The position numbers and the translations under genes were made by a program. DNA of 64,000 nucleotides from Clostridia bacterium (GTDB lineage: Bacteria; Bacillota; Clostridia; Oscillospirales; CAG-382): the NCBI GenBank assembly GCA_017397955.1, contig JAFQHL010000008.1, forward strand, positions 1 through 64,000, given 5' to 3'. Positions 6,694 through 16,197 of the stretch are shown piece after piece. The notes below the pieces were generated by a model that was not told the origin of the DNA, did no database searches, and worked only from the letters and a program-made list of their open reading frames with translations. The first letter of the stretch is position 1; every line of letters starts with the position of its first letter.

Positions 6694-8355
6694 ATGGATT
6701 ATTTAAAGTTGGCGGAGCTTCTTTTCCCCGATGTTGATAGAGATACAGACTATTACGAGGCGCAGTATCCCCCCCGCAATTTAAAAGAGGGGGCAGCCGT
6801 TACCCGTTTTGCACCCAGCCCTACAGGCTTTGTTCATTTTGGCGGGCTTTTCCCCGTTTTGGTTGGCGAAAGACTTGCACATCAGAGCGAAGGCGTATTC
6901 TATCTCAGAATAGAGGATACTGACTCTAAGCGTGAGGTTGAAGGTGCAGAAAACGATATTATAAAAGCTTTTGAAAGCTTTGGCATAAAATTTGACGAAA
7001 GCGTTGTTCACGGTGGCAACTACGGCCCCTACAGACAAAGCGATCGTCGTCCAATCTATCGTTGCTATGCTAAAAAGTTGGTTGCAGAGGGTAAGGCATA
7101 TCCCTGCTTTTGTACGGCCGAAGAACTTTCTGCACTCCGTGAAAAGCAGGAGGCAGCAAAGGTTATCCCCGGCTATTATGGTGAATATGTAAAATGCCGT
7201 GATTTGAGCTATGAGCAGGTAGAGGAAAATTTAAATGCGGGTAAGCCATTTGTGCTTCGCTTTAAGTCCTTTGGCTCTTCCGAAAATAAGGTTAAGTTTA
7301 CCGACCTTATTAAGGGTACAATAGAGATTACCGAAAACGATATAGATCACGTATTGCTTAAGAGTGACGGTATGCCTACCTATCATTTGGCGCACGCTGT
7401 TGATGACCACCTTATGCACACCACCCATGTTATAAGAGGTGAGGAGTGGTTACCCAGCTTGCCTTATCACATCCAGCTGTTTAAAGCGTTTGATTTTAAA
7501 ATTCCAAAATATTTGCACATTTCTCAGCTTATGAAGCTAGCTGAGGTAACGGAAGAAGACGGTAGCGTAAAGCTTGTAAAGAAAAAGCTTTCCAAACGCG
7601 ATAAAGGCGCAGGCCTCACTTCTTATATCAGTGACGGCTATGCACCCGAATGCGTTACCGAATATGTTATGACACTTCTTAATTCTAATTTTGAAGATTG
7701 GCGAAGGGCTAACCCCGATGCACCGCTTGATGAGTTTAAGTTTTCTATTAAGAAGATGAGCGCATCCGGCTCTTTGTTCGACCTTAAAAAGCTGGCAGAT
7801 GTTAGTAAAAATGTTCTCTCCCGTATGAGTGGGGAGGAAGTATATCGCCGTTTGGTTAACTGGACAGCCGAGGAAGATAAGGAATTCAACTCTTTGCTTA
7901 CTGCAGATGAAGACAAGTCTATCCGTATCCTCTCCATCGGCAGAGGCGGCGCAAAACCCCGTAAGGATTTTGGGCTTTACAGCGAGGTTAAGGGCTATAT
8001 CGGCTTCTTCTATGACGAATACTTTGAGTATATAGATGATATACCCGAAAACTTCAGTAAGGACGATGTTAAAAAGGCAATAGCTTTGTTTATCGAAAGC
8101 TACGATGAAAACGATGAGCAGAGTGTTTGGTTTGATAAGATAAAGGCAGTAGCCTCCGCAATAGGCTTTTCACCCGACATCAAGGCTTACAAAGCCAACC
8201 CCGATGCTTTCGGCGGGCATGTGGGCGACGTCAGCATGTTCCTAAGAATTGCGGTAACGGGCAAAATGAACAGCCCCGATATGTTTGAGGTTATGTCAAT
8301 CCTCGGCAAAGAAAAGGTTATAAGCCGTCTTACCGCTTTTGCGGATAAACTTTAA
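6694..8355 (+). CDS. gltX: Glutamyl-tRNA synthetase
   Basis: Charges tRNA-Glu with glutamate. It is a class I synthetase of 553 residues. FAPSPTGFVHFGG near residue 40 is the HIGH region, YLRIEDTDSKRE follows as in GluRS, and KKKLSKRDKG is the KMSKS loop. It is longer than the common 470-490 residues because of an N-terminal extension of about 35 residues and a larger C-terminal anticodon-binding part. The ATG at 6694 is chosen because GGAGG lies five bases upstream; an upstream in-frame ATG at 6682 precedes that site. It heads a long plus-strand gene series with glnS directly next. With GlnRS present it can be a discriminating GluRS, which is an inference. Confidence 0.95.
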   Translation: MDYLKLAELLFPDVDRDTDYYEAQYPPRNLKEGAAVTRFAPSPTGFVHFGGLFPVLVGERLAHQSEGVFYLRIEDTDSKREVEGAENDIIKAFESFGIKFDESVVHGGNYGPYRQSDRRPIYRCYAKKLVAEGKAYPCFCTAEELSALREKQEAAKVIPGYYGEYVKCRDLSYEQVEENLNAGKPFVLRFKSFGSSENKVKFTDLIKGTIEITENDIDHVLLKSDGMPTYHLAHAVDDHLMHTTHVIRGEEWLPSLPYHIQLFKAFDFKIPKYLHISQLMKLAEVTEEDGSVKLVKKKLSKRDKGAGLTSYISDGYAPECVTEYVMTLLNSNFEDWRRANPDAPLDEFKFSIKKMSASGSLFDLKKLADVSKNVLSRMSGEEVYRRLVNWTAEEDKEFNSLLTADEDKSIRILSIGRGGAKPRKDFGLYSEVKGYIGFFYDEYFEYIDDIPENFSKDDVKKAIALFIESYDENDEQSVWFDKIKAVASAIGFSPDIKAYKANPDAFGGHVGDVSMFLRIAVTGKMNSPDMFEVMSILGKEKVISRLTAFADKL

Positions 8356-8374
8356 TGTTTAGGAGAGCTTTTAT

Positions 8375-10033
8375 ATGGAAAACAGCAGTAACTATTTGTT
8401 TGATATTATAGAGGGTGACCTTGCAGAAGGTAAGGTTAATAAGGTTCATACCAGATTCCCTCCCGAACCTAACGGCTGTCTGCACATAGGCAGCGCAAAG
8501 GCAATATGCATTAACTACAGTGCCGCAAAAAAATTTGGCGGTGAGTTCAATCTTCGTTATGACGACACCAACCCCTCCAAGGAAGAAGACAGCTATGTAA
8601 AGTCCATTTACGAGGACCTTATGTGGCTTGGCGCTGTACCCAACAGAGTGCTTTACGGCTCTGACTATTTTGAAAAATGTTATGAGTTTGCAGTTCTCCT
8701 TATAAAGAAGGGACTTGCTTATGTGTGCGACCTTAACAGTGAAGAAATGCGCGAGTATCGCGGTACACTTACCGAGCCCGGCAAGGAAAGCCCTTACAGA
8801 AACCGTAGCGTGGAAGAGAATTTAGAGCTGTTTGAGAAGATGAAGAACGGAGAGTTTGCAGACGGCGCCTGCACCCTTAGGGCTAAGATAGATATGTCCT
8901 CTCCTAATATGAATATGCGCGACCCTGCCATCTACCGTATTCTCAGAGCCACCCATCACCGTCAGGGCGATAAGTGGTGCATCTATCCTCTTTATGACTT
9001 TGCTCATCCCATTCAGGATGCACTTGAGGGTATAACCCACTCCATGTGCTCTATAGAATTTGAAAACCACCGTCCGCTTTACGACTGGGTTGTGGAAAAT
9101 ATCGGCTTTGAACAGCCTCCTCATCAGTATGAGTTTGCCCGCCTTAACGTAACCAACACCGTTATGAGCAAGCGTTATCTCCGCAAGTTGGTTGAGGAAG
9201 GTTATGTTGACGGTTGGGACGACCCCCGTATGCCTACTCTTTCCGGTCTGCGCCGCAGGGGCTATACTCCCAGCAGTATTTTCAGCTTTGTGGAAAAGGC
9301 AGGCGTTGCAAAGAATTTCAGTATTGTAGATATCGCTTTGCTTGAGCATTGCCTTAGAGATGAACTCAATATGAATGCGCTTCGCAGGGTTGCAGTGCTT
9401 GAGCCTGTAAAGCTTGTTATCGATAACTACCCTGAAGGACAGACCGAGTATTTTGAGCTTCCCAATAACCCCAACGATGAATCCGCAGGTGTGCGTAAGA
9501 TTCCCTTTACCAAAGAGCTGTATATTGAGCGTGCAGACTTTTCTCTCACTCCTCCGCCCAAGTATTTCCGTCTTAAACCCGATGGGGAAGTAAGACTTAT
9601 GGGCGCGTATATTGTTAAGTATAAGGGCGTGGAAACCGACAGCGACGGTAAAGTTACCTGCATACACTGTGATGCGGACCTTATCAGCCGTAACGGTATG
9701 CCTCACGACGGCAGAAAAGTCAAGGGCACTATCCATTGGGTTTCCGCCACAAACTGTATTGATGCAGAGGTAAGACTTTACGATAAGCTCTTTACCATAG
9801 AAAACACAGGCGCTATCCCCGAAGATAAGACCTACGACGATTATCTTAACCCAGAAAGTCTTAAAGTTTATACAGGCTGTAAGCTTGAGCAGTCTTTGGC
9901 AGATGCCGAGCCCGGTGAGAAGTTCCAGTTTGTTCGTACCGGCTATTTCTGCAAGGATGTAAAGCACCCCAATGTTTATAACCGTACTGTGGAGCTTAAA
10001 GATTCCAAGCCTGTATCGGAGATGAAAAAGTAA
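8375..10033 (+). CDS. glnS: Glutaminyl-tRNA synthetase
   Basis: Charges tRNA-Gln directly with glutamine. The 552-residue protein has the class I HIGH region as PPEPNGCLHIGSAKA, then LRYDDTNPSKEED, both typical of GlnRS rather than GluRS. TNTVMSKRYL is the KMSKS loop, and the beta-barrel anticodon-binding half follows. Many Firmicutes lack GlnRS and use GatCAB amidation instead, so its presence is informative about lineage. It starts 19 bases after gltX with AGGAGAG ahead of the ATG, consistent with co-transcription. No frame damage is seen. Confidence 0.95.
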   Translation: MENSSNYLFDIIEGDLAEGKVNKVHTRFPPEPNGCLHIGSAKAICINYSAAKKFGGEFNLRYDDTNPSKEEDSYVKSIYEDLMWLGAVPNRVLYGSDYFEKCYEFAVLLIKKGLAYVCDLNSEEMREYRGTLTEPGKESPYRNRSVEENLELFEKMKNGEFADGACTLRAKIDMSSPNMNMRDPAIYRILRATHHRQGDKWCIYPLYDFAHPIQDALEGITHSMCSIEFENHRPLYDWVVENIGFEQPPHQYEFARLNVTNTVMSKRYLRKLVEEGYVDGWDDPRMPTLSGLRRRGYTPSSIFSFVEKAGVAKNFSIVDIALLEHCLRDELNMNALRRVAVLEPVKLVIDNYPEGQTEYFELPNNPNDESAGVRKIPFTKELYIERADFSLTPPPKYFRLKPDGEVRLMGAYIVKYKGVETDSDGKVTCIHCDADLISRNGMPHDGRKVKGTIHWVSATNCIDAEVRLYDKLFTIENTGAIPEDKTYDDYLNPESLKVYTGCKLEQSLADAEPGEKFQFVRTGYFCKDVKHPNVYNRTVELKDSKPVSEMKK

Positions 10034-10035
10034 TT

Positions 10036-10590
10036 ATGAATATGTATTTACAGCTGTTCCTTGCCTATATGAAGGTAGGGGCGGTGACCTTTGGCGGCGG
10101 CTATGCCATGCTTCCTATACTTAAACGGGAGCTGGTTGACCGCAGAGGCTGGGTTACGGAAGCTGACCTTATAGACTGCTACGCCATAGGGCAGTGCACT
10201 CCCGGTGTTATCGCTGTAAACGCCGCAACCCTTATCGGGCATCAGAAAAAAGGCGTTTTGGGCGCAGTTTGCGCTACCGTAGGCGTGGTGTTTGTTCCGG
10301 TACTGATTATAATGTCTATAGCAACGGTACTCCAGAAGTTTTCAGAAAACGTATACGTTCAGCACGCGCTTGCGGGTATGAGTGTTGCTATAGCTGCAAT
10401 TATTGCAGTAACAGTGGTAAAACTTATCAAAAAGACCTGTATAGATATCCCAACAACCATAATAGGTCTTACGGTGCTTGCACTTTCCGTGGTATTTGAT
10501 TTACCAACGGTGCTTATGGTAATTTCCGCCGCAATAGCGGGCGTAGTAATAAGTAACATAAAGGCACGCAAAAAGGGAGGTAACAAATAA
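10036..10590 (+). CDS. Chromate transporter family protein, first half-size subunit
   Basis: A 184-residue membrane protein of the ChrA (CHR) family. It carries the hallmark FGGGYAMLP near residue 20 and GQCTPGVIAVNAATLIG at about 55-70, followed by four or more hydrophobic segments. Full-size ChrA has two such domains in one chain; here they are split over two consecutive genes, the short-chain arrangement. The role may be chromate or sulfate-like anion export, but many family members in anaerobes are uncharacterized. It starts three bases after the glnS stop with a GGAG inside the end of glnS. Its stop shares one base with the start of the next gene, indicating coupled translation. Confidence 0.85.
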   Translation: MNMYLQLFLAYMKVGAVTFGGGYAMLPILKRELVDRRGWVTEADLIDCYAIGQCTPGVIAVNAATLIGHQKKGVLGAVCATVGVVFVPVLIIMSIATVLQKFSENVYVQHALAGMSVAIAAIIAVTVVKLIKKTCIDIPTTIIGLTVLALSVVFDLPTVLMVISAAIAGVVISNIKARKKGGNK

Positions 10591-11168
10591 TGCTTATTAC
10601 AACCCTTCTTTGGTGCTTTTGGGAGTATTTTCAAACAGGGCTTTTTGCCGTAGGCGGCGGTCTTGCTACAATCCCCTTTTTGGAGGATATGGCAGGTCGT
10701 CATCCCGATTGGTTTACCCTTGAAGAGCTTAGGAATTTTGTTGCTGTTTCAGAATCTACCCCCGGTCCCATAGGCATAAATATTGCAACCTATGCCGGCT
10801 ACAAAATAGCAGGTCCCTTGGGTTCTGTTGTCTGCGTGTTTGCTTTGGTTTTGCCCGCCTTTTTAATAATGGTCATCGTTGCTAAAATGCTGCAAAAGTT
10901 CAAAAACAGCAGCCTTGTAAACAACGCGTTTTACGGCATACGCCCCGCAACGACCGCTCTTATTTTAAGCGCAGTACTCTCAACATTTACTGAAGTGCTT
11001 ATAGATATGGATGCGGTAAGCTCTATCGGTAGCTTATTCACCGCTGTTGAAGTTAGAAATGTTATTCTGTTTGCCGTTATTTTGGCGGCAAGCTTGATAT
11101 TTAAAAAGCTGCACCCGATTGTGTTTATTGCCGCGGGTGCGGCGGCAGGCGTTATTTTTGCATTATAA
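10590..11168 (+). CDS. Chromate transporter family protein, second half-size subunit
   Basis: The 192-residue partner of the preceding gene, with the second CHR domain: FAVGGGLATIPFLEDMA near the start, then ESTPGPIGINIATYAGYKIAG, then several membrane segments and an alanine-rich C-terminus. AAGGGAGG lies before the ATG, which overlaps the previous TAA by one base. The pair would form a heteromeric transporter with antiparallel halves, as proposed for short-chain CHR pairs. Substrate is not evident from sequence. Confidence 0.85.
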   Translation: MLITTLLWCFWEYFQTGLFAVGGGLATIPFLEDMAGRHPDWFTLEELRNFVAVSESTPGPIGINIATYAGYKIAGPLGSVVCVFALVLPAFLIMVIVAKMLQKFKNSSLVNNAFYGIRPATTALILSAVLSTFTEVLIDMDAVSSIGSLFTAVEVRNVILFAVILAASLIFKKLHPIVFIAAGAAAGVIFAL

Positions 11169-11207
11169 CAGCGCCGCAACATTCATAGTATTAGGAGGTT
11201 TTACTTT

Positions 11208-12578
11208 ATGAACAGAATCGACCCCCATTTTTCAGAGGTTATTCCTGAAATAGAGGCACTTGCCAAACTTTGTGTGGAAAACGGCCATATCGACCCCGAG
11301 CTTTACGCCAAGTACGATGTTAAAAGAGGTCTTCGCGATGTCAGCGGACGAGGCGTGTTGACGGGTCTTACCGAAATTGCCGAGGTGCATTCTTACTCTA
11401 TTGTAGACGAAGAGCTTGTACCTTGCGAGGGTAAGCTCTTCTACAGAGGTATTGATATAGAGCAGATTGTAGACGGCTTTATCAACGACGGAAGATGCGG
11501 CTTTGAAGAGACCGTGTATCTTTTGCTTTTCGGCAACCTGCCCACCAAGGACGAGCTTGGCAATTTTACCGAACTTTTGTCCAGTTACCGCAGCTTGCCC
11601 AAGAACTTTTTGCGTGATGTTATTATGAAGGCGTCCAGCCGTGATTTGATGAACTCTCTTGCAAAAAGTATACTTACCCTTTATTCCTATGATGGCAACG
11701 CAGACGATACGAGTATCGGCAATATATTGCGTCAATCTTTGGAGCTTATCGCCATATTCCCCATGCTTGTTGTATACGGTTATCAGACCTATTCTTATTA
11801 CCATGACGGTAAGAGCCTTATAATCCACTCTCCCGACAAACAGCTCTCCACAGCAGAAAACCTGCTGTTGCTTTTGCGCGGAGAGGGTAATTATACCGAA
11901 CTTGAGGTTAAAATGCTTGACCTTGCCTTGGTGCTCCATGCAGACCACGGCGGCGGTAATAACTCTACATTTACCACCCGTGTTGTAACCTCTACGGGTA
12001 CTGATACTTATTCTGCCATAACCGCTGCGGTAGGCGCGCTTAAGGGTCCCCGTCACGGCGGTGCCAATATTAAGGTTGTTCAGATGTTTGATGATATGAA
12101 GAAGAATGTTTCCGATTGGACCGACGATGAACAGATAGGGGAATATCTTAAAAAGCTTTTGCATAAAGAAGCCTTCGATAAGAAAGGTCTTATCTACGGT
12201 ATGGGTCACGCGGTTTACTCCTTGTCCGACCCTCGTTCCAACCTCTTTAAGCGTTTTGTTAAAGAACTGGCAACGGAAAAGGGCAGACTTGATGAGCTTG
12301 AGCTTTACAGCAGAGTAGAGCGTCTTGCGCCTGAGGTTATTGCTTCCGAGCGCCGTATGTATAAGGGAATAAGCGCAAATATCGACTTTTACAGCGGATT
12401 TGTTTACAGTATGCTTGACCTGCCCAGAGAGCTTTACACGCCTATTTTTGCAGTTTCCAGAATAGCAGGCTGGTGCTCTCACAGGATAGAAGAACTTGTT
12501 AATACAAGTAAAATCATCAGACCTGCTTACAAAAATGTTAGTAAGCACAGACCCTATACACCCATTGACAAACGTTAA
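11208..12578 (+). CDS. gltA: Citrate synthase
   Basis: Condenses oxaloacetate with acetyl-CoA to citrate. At 456 residues it is longer than Bacillus-type enzymes, with an N-terminal extension common in clostridial citrate synthases. LHADHGGGNNSTF carries one active-site histidine, LKGPRHGGAN a second binding region, and GMGHAVYSLSDPRS the catalytic histidine region. AGGAGG precedes the ATG at ideal spacing. In a fermenter this most likely feeds an incomplete TCA branch toward 2-oxoglutarate and glutamate, which is an inference. No aconitase or isocitrate dehydrogenase gene is nearby. It is part of the gltX-to-PfkB gene series. Confidence 0.93.
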   Translation: MNRIDPHFSEVIPEIEALAKLCVENGHIDPELYAKYDVKRGLRDVSGRGVLTGLTEIAEVHSYSIVDEELVPCEGKLFYRGIDIEQIVDGFINDGRCGFEETVYLLLFGNLPTKDELGNFTELLSSYRSLPKNFLRDVIMKASSRDLMNSLAKSILTLYSYDGNADDTSIGNILRQSLELIAIFPMLVVYGYQTYSYYHDGKSLIIHSPDKQLSTAENLLLLLRGEGNYTELEVKMLDLALVLHADHGGGNNSTFTTRVVTSTGTDTYSAITAAVGALKGPRHGGANIKVVQMFDDMKKNVSDWTDDEQIGEYLKKLLHKEAFDKKGLIYGMGHAVYSLSDPRSNLFKRFVKELATEKGRLDELELYSRVERLAPEVIASERRMYKGISANIDFYSGFVYSMLDLPRELYTPIFAVSRIAGWCSHRIEELVNTSKIIRPAYKNVSKHRPYTPIDKR

Positions 12579-12579
12579 A

Positions 12580-13626
12580 ATGAGTTTTATGGTTAGATTA
12601 TTGTGCGTGCTTCTGGCGGTTATACTGCTTATGGGCGGTGTTTCTGTGTCGGCAACGGAGGATATACCCAAAAATATGGCATTGCTGGAGCTTGGCTCTG
12701 CCGCAGAGGGCAGCACGCTTAACTATTACGTACTGCGTGCAGTTGTGCAGTATTGTGATGCCGAAGGTATATGCAACGGCAAGCTGTTTGATGGGCTTGT
12801 GTTTGCACAGCCAAAAAACACAAACAGCCGTGAAAAAGCAGAAGCCTTTATGGATGAGCTGACCCGGCCCTCAGGTGTGTTTTCCGTTGTAGAACAGCTT
12901 GTCATTGATTTAAAAGACGGCGGCTTTTTGGATAAATCCTATATTTATCCGCTGTTTGTGGCATTTCCTAACGTAAGCACTTTTTCGCTTGAAGACCGCG
13001 AAAAGGAAGAGTTTTGCAGGTACTATGCAGACACCTTGTTTTATGCCGTTGAAATCGCAAAGTACAAACATATAGCCTTGGCAGGTGTATACTTTGACGA
13101 CAGCTACAGCGGCAACAGAAGCTTTAAAAACTACTGTATGTCTTTGGTTAAAGAAAAAGGACTGCTTGTAATAGAGTCTACAAGTAGTGAAAAAGATGCG
13201 CTTTCCGACCGAGCGTATTCTTGTTACGGCAGCAACTTAACACAAGGCGGTGCGGAAGTGTATTTTGCCGGTGTACCCACAGCCGAGGACGGAAGCGTGC
13301 TTGCGGATTTTTTAAGGCAGGTTTATGCAATTCCGCAAGAAAAACCTTTGCTTTTTACATTCGAGGCGTTTAATAATCTATACGACTGTGCTAGCGCTTT
13401 GTCACAGAATGAGCCTAATGAAAACGGCAGGCAGGCTTACGAATGTATTAACAGCATCCTAAGTGGGGATTATGATAAAACCCGTGAGGTTTACGGTAAA
13501 CTCACGGTAAATACATCAACAGACGAAAACGATAAGCTTCCCATAAGTATAATCGTATGTATAGCTATTTGCGTTGCTGGCTTGTTGTATATAGTTTATA
13601 TCCTTGTTAAGAAAGGCAAAAAATGA
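12580..13626 (+). CDS. Exported membrane-anchored protein of unknown function, weakly DUF4855-like
   Basis: Begins at an ATG one base after the gltA stop; a second ATG nine bases later is also possible. About 348 residues. Residues 1-25 form a signal-peptide-like hydrophobic stretch. The bulk is extracellular, and a C-terminal membrane helix (ISIIVCIAICVAGLLYIVYI) ends in KKGKK, giving a type I topology. Central motifs KLFDGLVFAQ, YIYPLFVAFPNV and HIALAGVYFDD recall the layout of DUF4855 proteins, but the match is weak and I would not assign a function. It overlaps the next gene by four bases (ATGA). Confidence 0.7.
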   Translation: MSFMVRLLCVLLAVILLMGGVSVSATEDIPKNMALLELGSAAEGSTLNYYVLRAVVQYCDAEGICNGKLFDGLVFAQPKNTNSREKAEAFMDELTRPSGVFSVVEQLVIDLKDGGFLDKSYIYPLFVAFPNVSTFSLEDREKEEFCRYYADTLFYAVEIAKYKHIALAGVYFDDSYSGNRSFKNYCMSLVKEKGLLVIESTSSEKDALSDRAYSCYGSNLTQGGAEVYFAGVPTAEDGSVLADFLRQVYAIPQEKPLLFTFEAFNNLYDCASALSQNEPNENGRQAYECINSILSGDYDKTREVYGKLTVNTSTDENDKLPISIIVCIAICVAGLLYIVYILVKKGKK

Positions 13627-14294
13627 TGGCTGATTTACAACACAATACACAAAGCCAAAAAGAAAAAGAAAAAAGCACCGTAAAAAAAGTATTACGTTAT
13701 GTGGTAATTGTTTTTGCAGCACTTGCTGTTTTGTTGGGTGTATTGTTTTTGATTGACAAGCTAATGGAGAAAGAAAAATTTGACTTTCGACAAAAGGCAG
13801 AGGGCGTATATTTCTTTCCTGCGGATTATAACGCCAACCCTGCGGACGACCCTGCATATATGGCAAAGGACAGAAGCATCTGGTTCAGCGATGACAAGGG
13901 CGTTGGTGCACCCTTAGAGCCTGCTGTGGCTTCCACAGACACCGTTCAGGCTCTTATGTATAAGTACTTTACATCCCTTATGGAGGGCGATGCAAAAACA
14001 CATTCAACCCTTCTTTCAAAGGCATATAACGAAAAATATGTAGTACAGGATAAGTTCACACCTCAAAAGGTGCATGATATCCGCATAAGTTTTAATCAAA
14101 GCGGAAATAGTGATAACGGTTACCATTGGTATTACAGGGTAAGCTATAAGATTTATGAGAATAACGGTACTTATCGCGCAGACATAGGCTCTGAAACGGC
14201 ACGAGTTATGAGCTTTGAGATAGTCTACGAGGATAATTGCTACAAAATCAACTCCATAGGTTATATAACGGCAAAGACCGACGGCGATAACTAA
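13623..14294 (+). CDS. Single-pass membrane protein of unknown function
   Basis: A 223-residue protein. The first 22 residues are hydrophilic and Lys/Gln-rich, then one membrane helix (YVVIVFAALAVLLGVLFLI), then an extracellular domain with many aromatics. The C-terminal half (YKYFTSLMEGDAKTH, then VSYKIYENNGTYRAD and EDNCYKINSIGYI) has the helix-plus-sheet pattern of an NTF2/SnoaL-like cone, which is a guess from pattern only. Its ATG overlaps the TGA of the preceding gene, so the two are likely partners at the membrane. Confidence 0.7.
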   Translation: MMADLQHNTQSQKEKEKSTVKKVLRYVVIVFAALAVLLGVLFLIDKLMEKEKFDFRQKAEGVYFFPADYNANPADDPAYMAKDRSIWFSDDKGVGAPLEPAVASTDTVQALMYKYFTSLMEGDAKTHSTLLSKAYNEKYVVQDKFTPQKVHDIRISFNQSGNSDNGYHWYYRVSYKIYENNGTYRADIGSETARVMSFEIVYEDNCYKINSIGYITAKTDGDN

Positions 14295-14314
14295 ATTTTA
14301 AAGGAGAATACGCA

Positions 14315-15271
14315 ATGAAATTTGTTAACCCTTATGATTACAAAAACGAATGTATAGCTATATGGAACAGCTATGTTGAAAGCGGAGAGGTTGTATTCAA
14401 GCCCTTGGATGAGAAGGGCTTTGACAGCCTGTTTCTTCGTAAGGATATAAATAACGTAAGCGCGGCTTATGCCGACGAAAACGGGCTTGCAGGTTTCGGC
14501 TTCGCTAATTATGCCGACGGTGCAATTGTTGCTTACATTACCTATATAGGCGTAAGAAAAGATGCGCGCGGTAAGGGCGTTGCGGAAAAAGTGTTGCAAT
14601 CCCTGGAAGAACAGCTTAAAAAGGAAAACCCCGCTCTTGAAAAGATAGAGCTTGTATTTTATAACCCCAGCCAGCTTGCTTGGTTCATCCCCAATGCCGC
14701 ACCCCATGATCACCCCGGTGCCCCCGGTGTGGATATGGCAAGCGACGCATACCGTTTCTTTGCTAAAGCTGGCTATGTAGATTACGCAATACAAAACGCA
14801 TATTATCTGCCCCTTTCCAACTATGTTTATCCCAATGCTATTGCAGAAGGCATAGAGCGTCTTAAGGCTAACGATATAGAAATAGGATATTATGATAACG
14901 AAAAGCATTACGGCTTCCCCGAATTTTTCGATAACATCAAAAACGAAGGCTGGCGCAAGCAGGTACTTGCCCGTCTTGACCAAAGAATAGTTGTAGCTAC
15001 TCATAAAGGCAAGGTCGTGGGATACACAGGTCCTCTTACCATATCCGAGGGCGGCAGAGGTATGTTCTGCGGTATAGGTGTACATACCGAGTACAGACAG
15101 CACGGTATAGGCAAAATTTTATTTGCCAATATGTGTAAGAGTCATTCCGAAACGGGTGCAACCTTTATGTCCCTGTTTACGGGTACAACTAATCCCGCAA
15201 GAAAAATATATGAAGGCGCCGGCTTCAGCATCGTTCGCAGTTTTGCTGATATGCGTAAGGTTTTAAATTGA
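14315..15271 (+). CDS. Tandem GNAT-domain acetyltransferase
   Basis: A 318-residue protein with two GNAT folds. The first has YIGVRKDARGKGVAEKVLQSLEEQL (about 73-97) with the acetyl-CoA-binding R-x-x-G-x-G/A motif. The second has CGIGVHTEYRQHGIGKILF (about 252-270) with the same motif and the typical YEGAGF near the C-terminus. Both copies appear intact. Two-domain GNAT proteins acetylate small molecules or peptides, but the acceptor cannot be predicted. AAGGAG precedes the ATG. The stop overlaps the TTG start of the next gene by four bases. Confidence 0.85.
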   Translation: MKFVNPYDYKNECIAIWNSYVESGEVVFKPLDEKGFDSLFLRKDINNVSAAYADENGLAGFGFANYADGAIVAYITYIGVRKDARGKGVAEKVLQSLEEQLKKENPALEKIELVFYNPSQLAWFIPNAAPHDHPGAPGVDMASDAYRFFAKAGYVDYAIQNAYYLPLSNYVYPNAIAEGIERLKANDIEIGYYDNEKHYGFPEFFDNIKNEGWRKQVLARLDQRIVVATHKGKVVGYTGPLTISEGGRGMFCGIGVHTEYRQHGIGKILFANMCKSHSETGATFMSLFTGTTNPARKIYEGAGFSIVRSFADMRKVLN

Positions 15272-16194
15272 AAAAGCCTCTTGTTTCGATAATAATGCCC
15301 GTTTACAACGGTGCAAATTATCTGGGTAAGGCCGTAGAAAGCGCCCTTGCTCAGGATTATGAAAACAAAGAAATAATAGTGGTTAACGACGGCTCTGATG
15401 ACGGCGGCGCAACCGCCGCCGTCATCAGGTCTTTCGGCAACAAAATTATCGCCGTTGAAAAAGAAAACGGCGGTGTTTCTTCTGCGCTCAATTTGGGCAT
15501 TTCTATGATGAAGGGTGAGTACTTTGCGTGGCTTTCCCATGACGATATGTATAAGCCCGATTATCTCAGCAGACAGATTGAGATTTTGGAAGAGAAAAAG
15601 CTAGCTGATGGCAATACGATTGTATGCTGTCAGACAAGTCTTATCGATGCTAAGGGCAAAAAGCTATTTCGCCCACACAAAACTCTAAGCGGAATGAAAA
15701 GCGGTGACGAAATATACCGCTTGCTTATATCAGGTGGCAACATTTGCTATTTCACTATGCTAATACCAAAAGCGGCTATTGATAAAGTCCCTCCGTTCAA
15801 CACGGAATTCAAATATGTGCAGGACAAGCTGTTTTGGAAAAGCCTTGCAAAAATCGGTTGCCGCTTCTTCTTTTATAAGGAGGAGCTCTGTCTGCTGAGG
15901 ACATACAGAGGTCAGCTTTCCGAAAAGCTAAAGCCTATTTATAAAGACGAAATGCTTTTGTATTTAAAGCCTGATATAGAGGCGCTGGAAACCAAGTTTG
16001 ACCCCGCACTTGCAAAGGGTATAATGTTTTACGCTTCAAAGAGGGATTTAAAATCGGTAAAAGAGCAGATGAAAGCCTTGCTTAAAGCTAAAAACGCTTA
16101 TAGCGCCGCTTTGGGTATTAAGTGCGCGTATATCCGTGTAAAATATCTTATACGGCAAACAATTAAAAAACTGTATATGTTGGGTAGAGGATAG
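15268..16194 (+). CDS. Family 2 glycosyltransferase
   Basis: A 308-residue GT-A fold enzyme. It opens with VSIIMPVYNGANYLGKAVESAL, then EIIVVNDGSDDGG (nucleotide-binding DGS) and AWLSHDDM with the DxD-equivalent metal site. There is no large membrane domain, so it is probably a soluble or peripheral enzyme. Donor and acceptor are unknown. It is translated from a TTG that overlaps the preceding stop, with AAGG upstream inside the GNAT gene. No other glycan biosynthesis genes adjoin it. Confidence 0.87.
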   Translation: MKKPLVSIIMPVYNGANYLGKAVESALAQDYENKEIIVVNDGSDDGGATAAVIRSFGNKIIAVEKENGGVSSALNLGISMMKGEYFAWLSHDDMYKPDYLSRQIEILEEKKLADGNTIVCCQTSLIDAKGKKLFRPHKTLSGMKSGDEIYRLLISGGNICYFTMLIPKAAIDKVPPFNTEFKYVQDKLFWKSLAKIGCRFFFYKEELCLLRTYRGQLSEKLKPIYKDEMLLYLKPDIEALETKFDPALAKGIMFYASKRDLKSVKEQMKALLKAKNAYSAALGIKCAYIRVKYLIRQTIKKLYMLGRG

Positions 16195-16197
16195 TTT

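Noticed and set aside
10036-11168. Frameshifted single ChrA gene
   Set aside because: Each half has its own start signal and conserved CHR motifs; split two-gene ChrA is a known arrangement.
11232-12716. 494-codon minus-strand open frame over citrate synthase
   Set aside because: Shadow of a gene with clear active-site motifs on the plus strand; product is unlike any protein I know and lacks a start signal.
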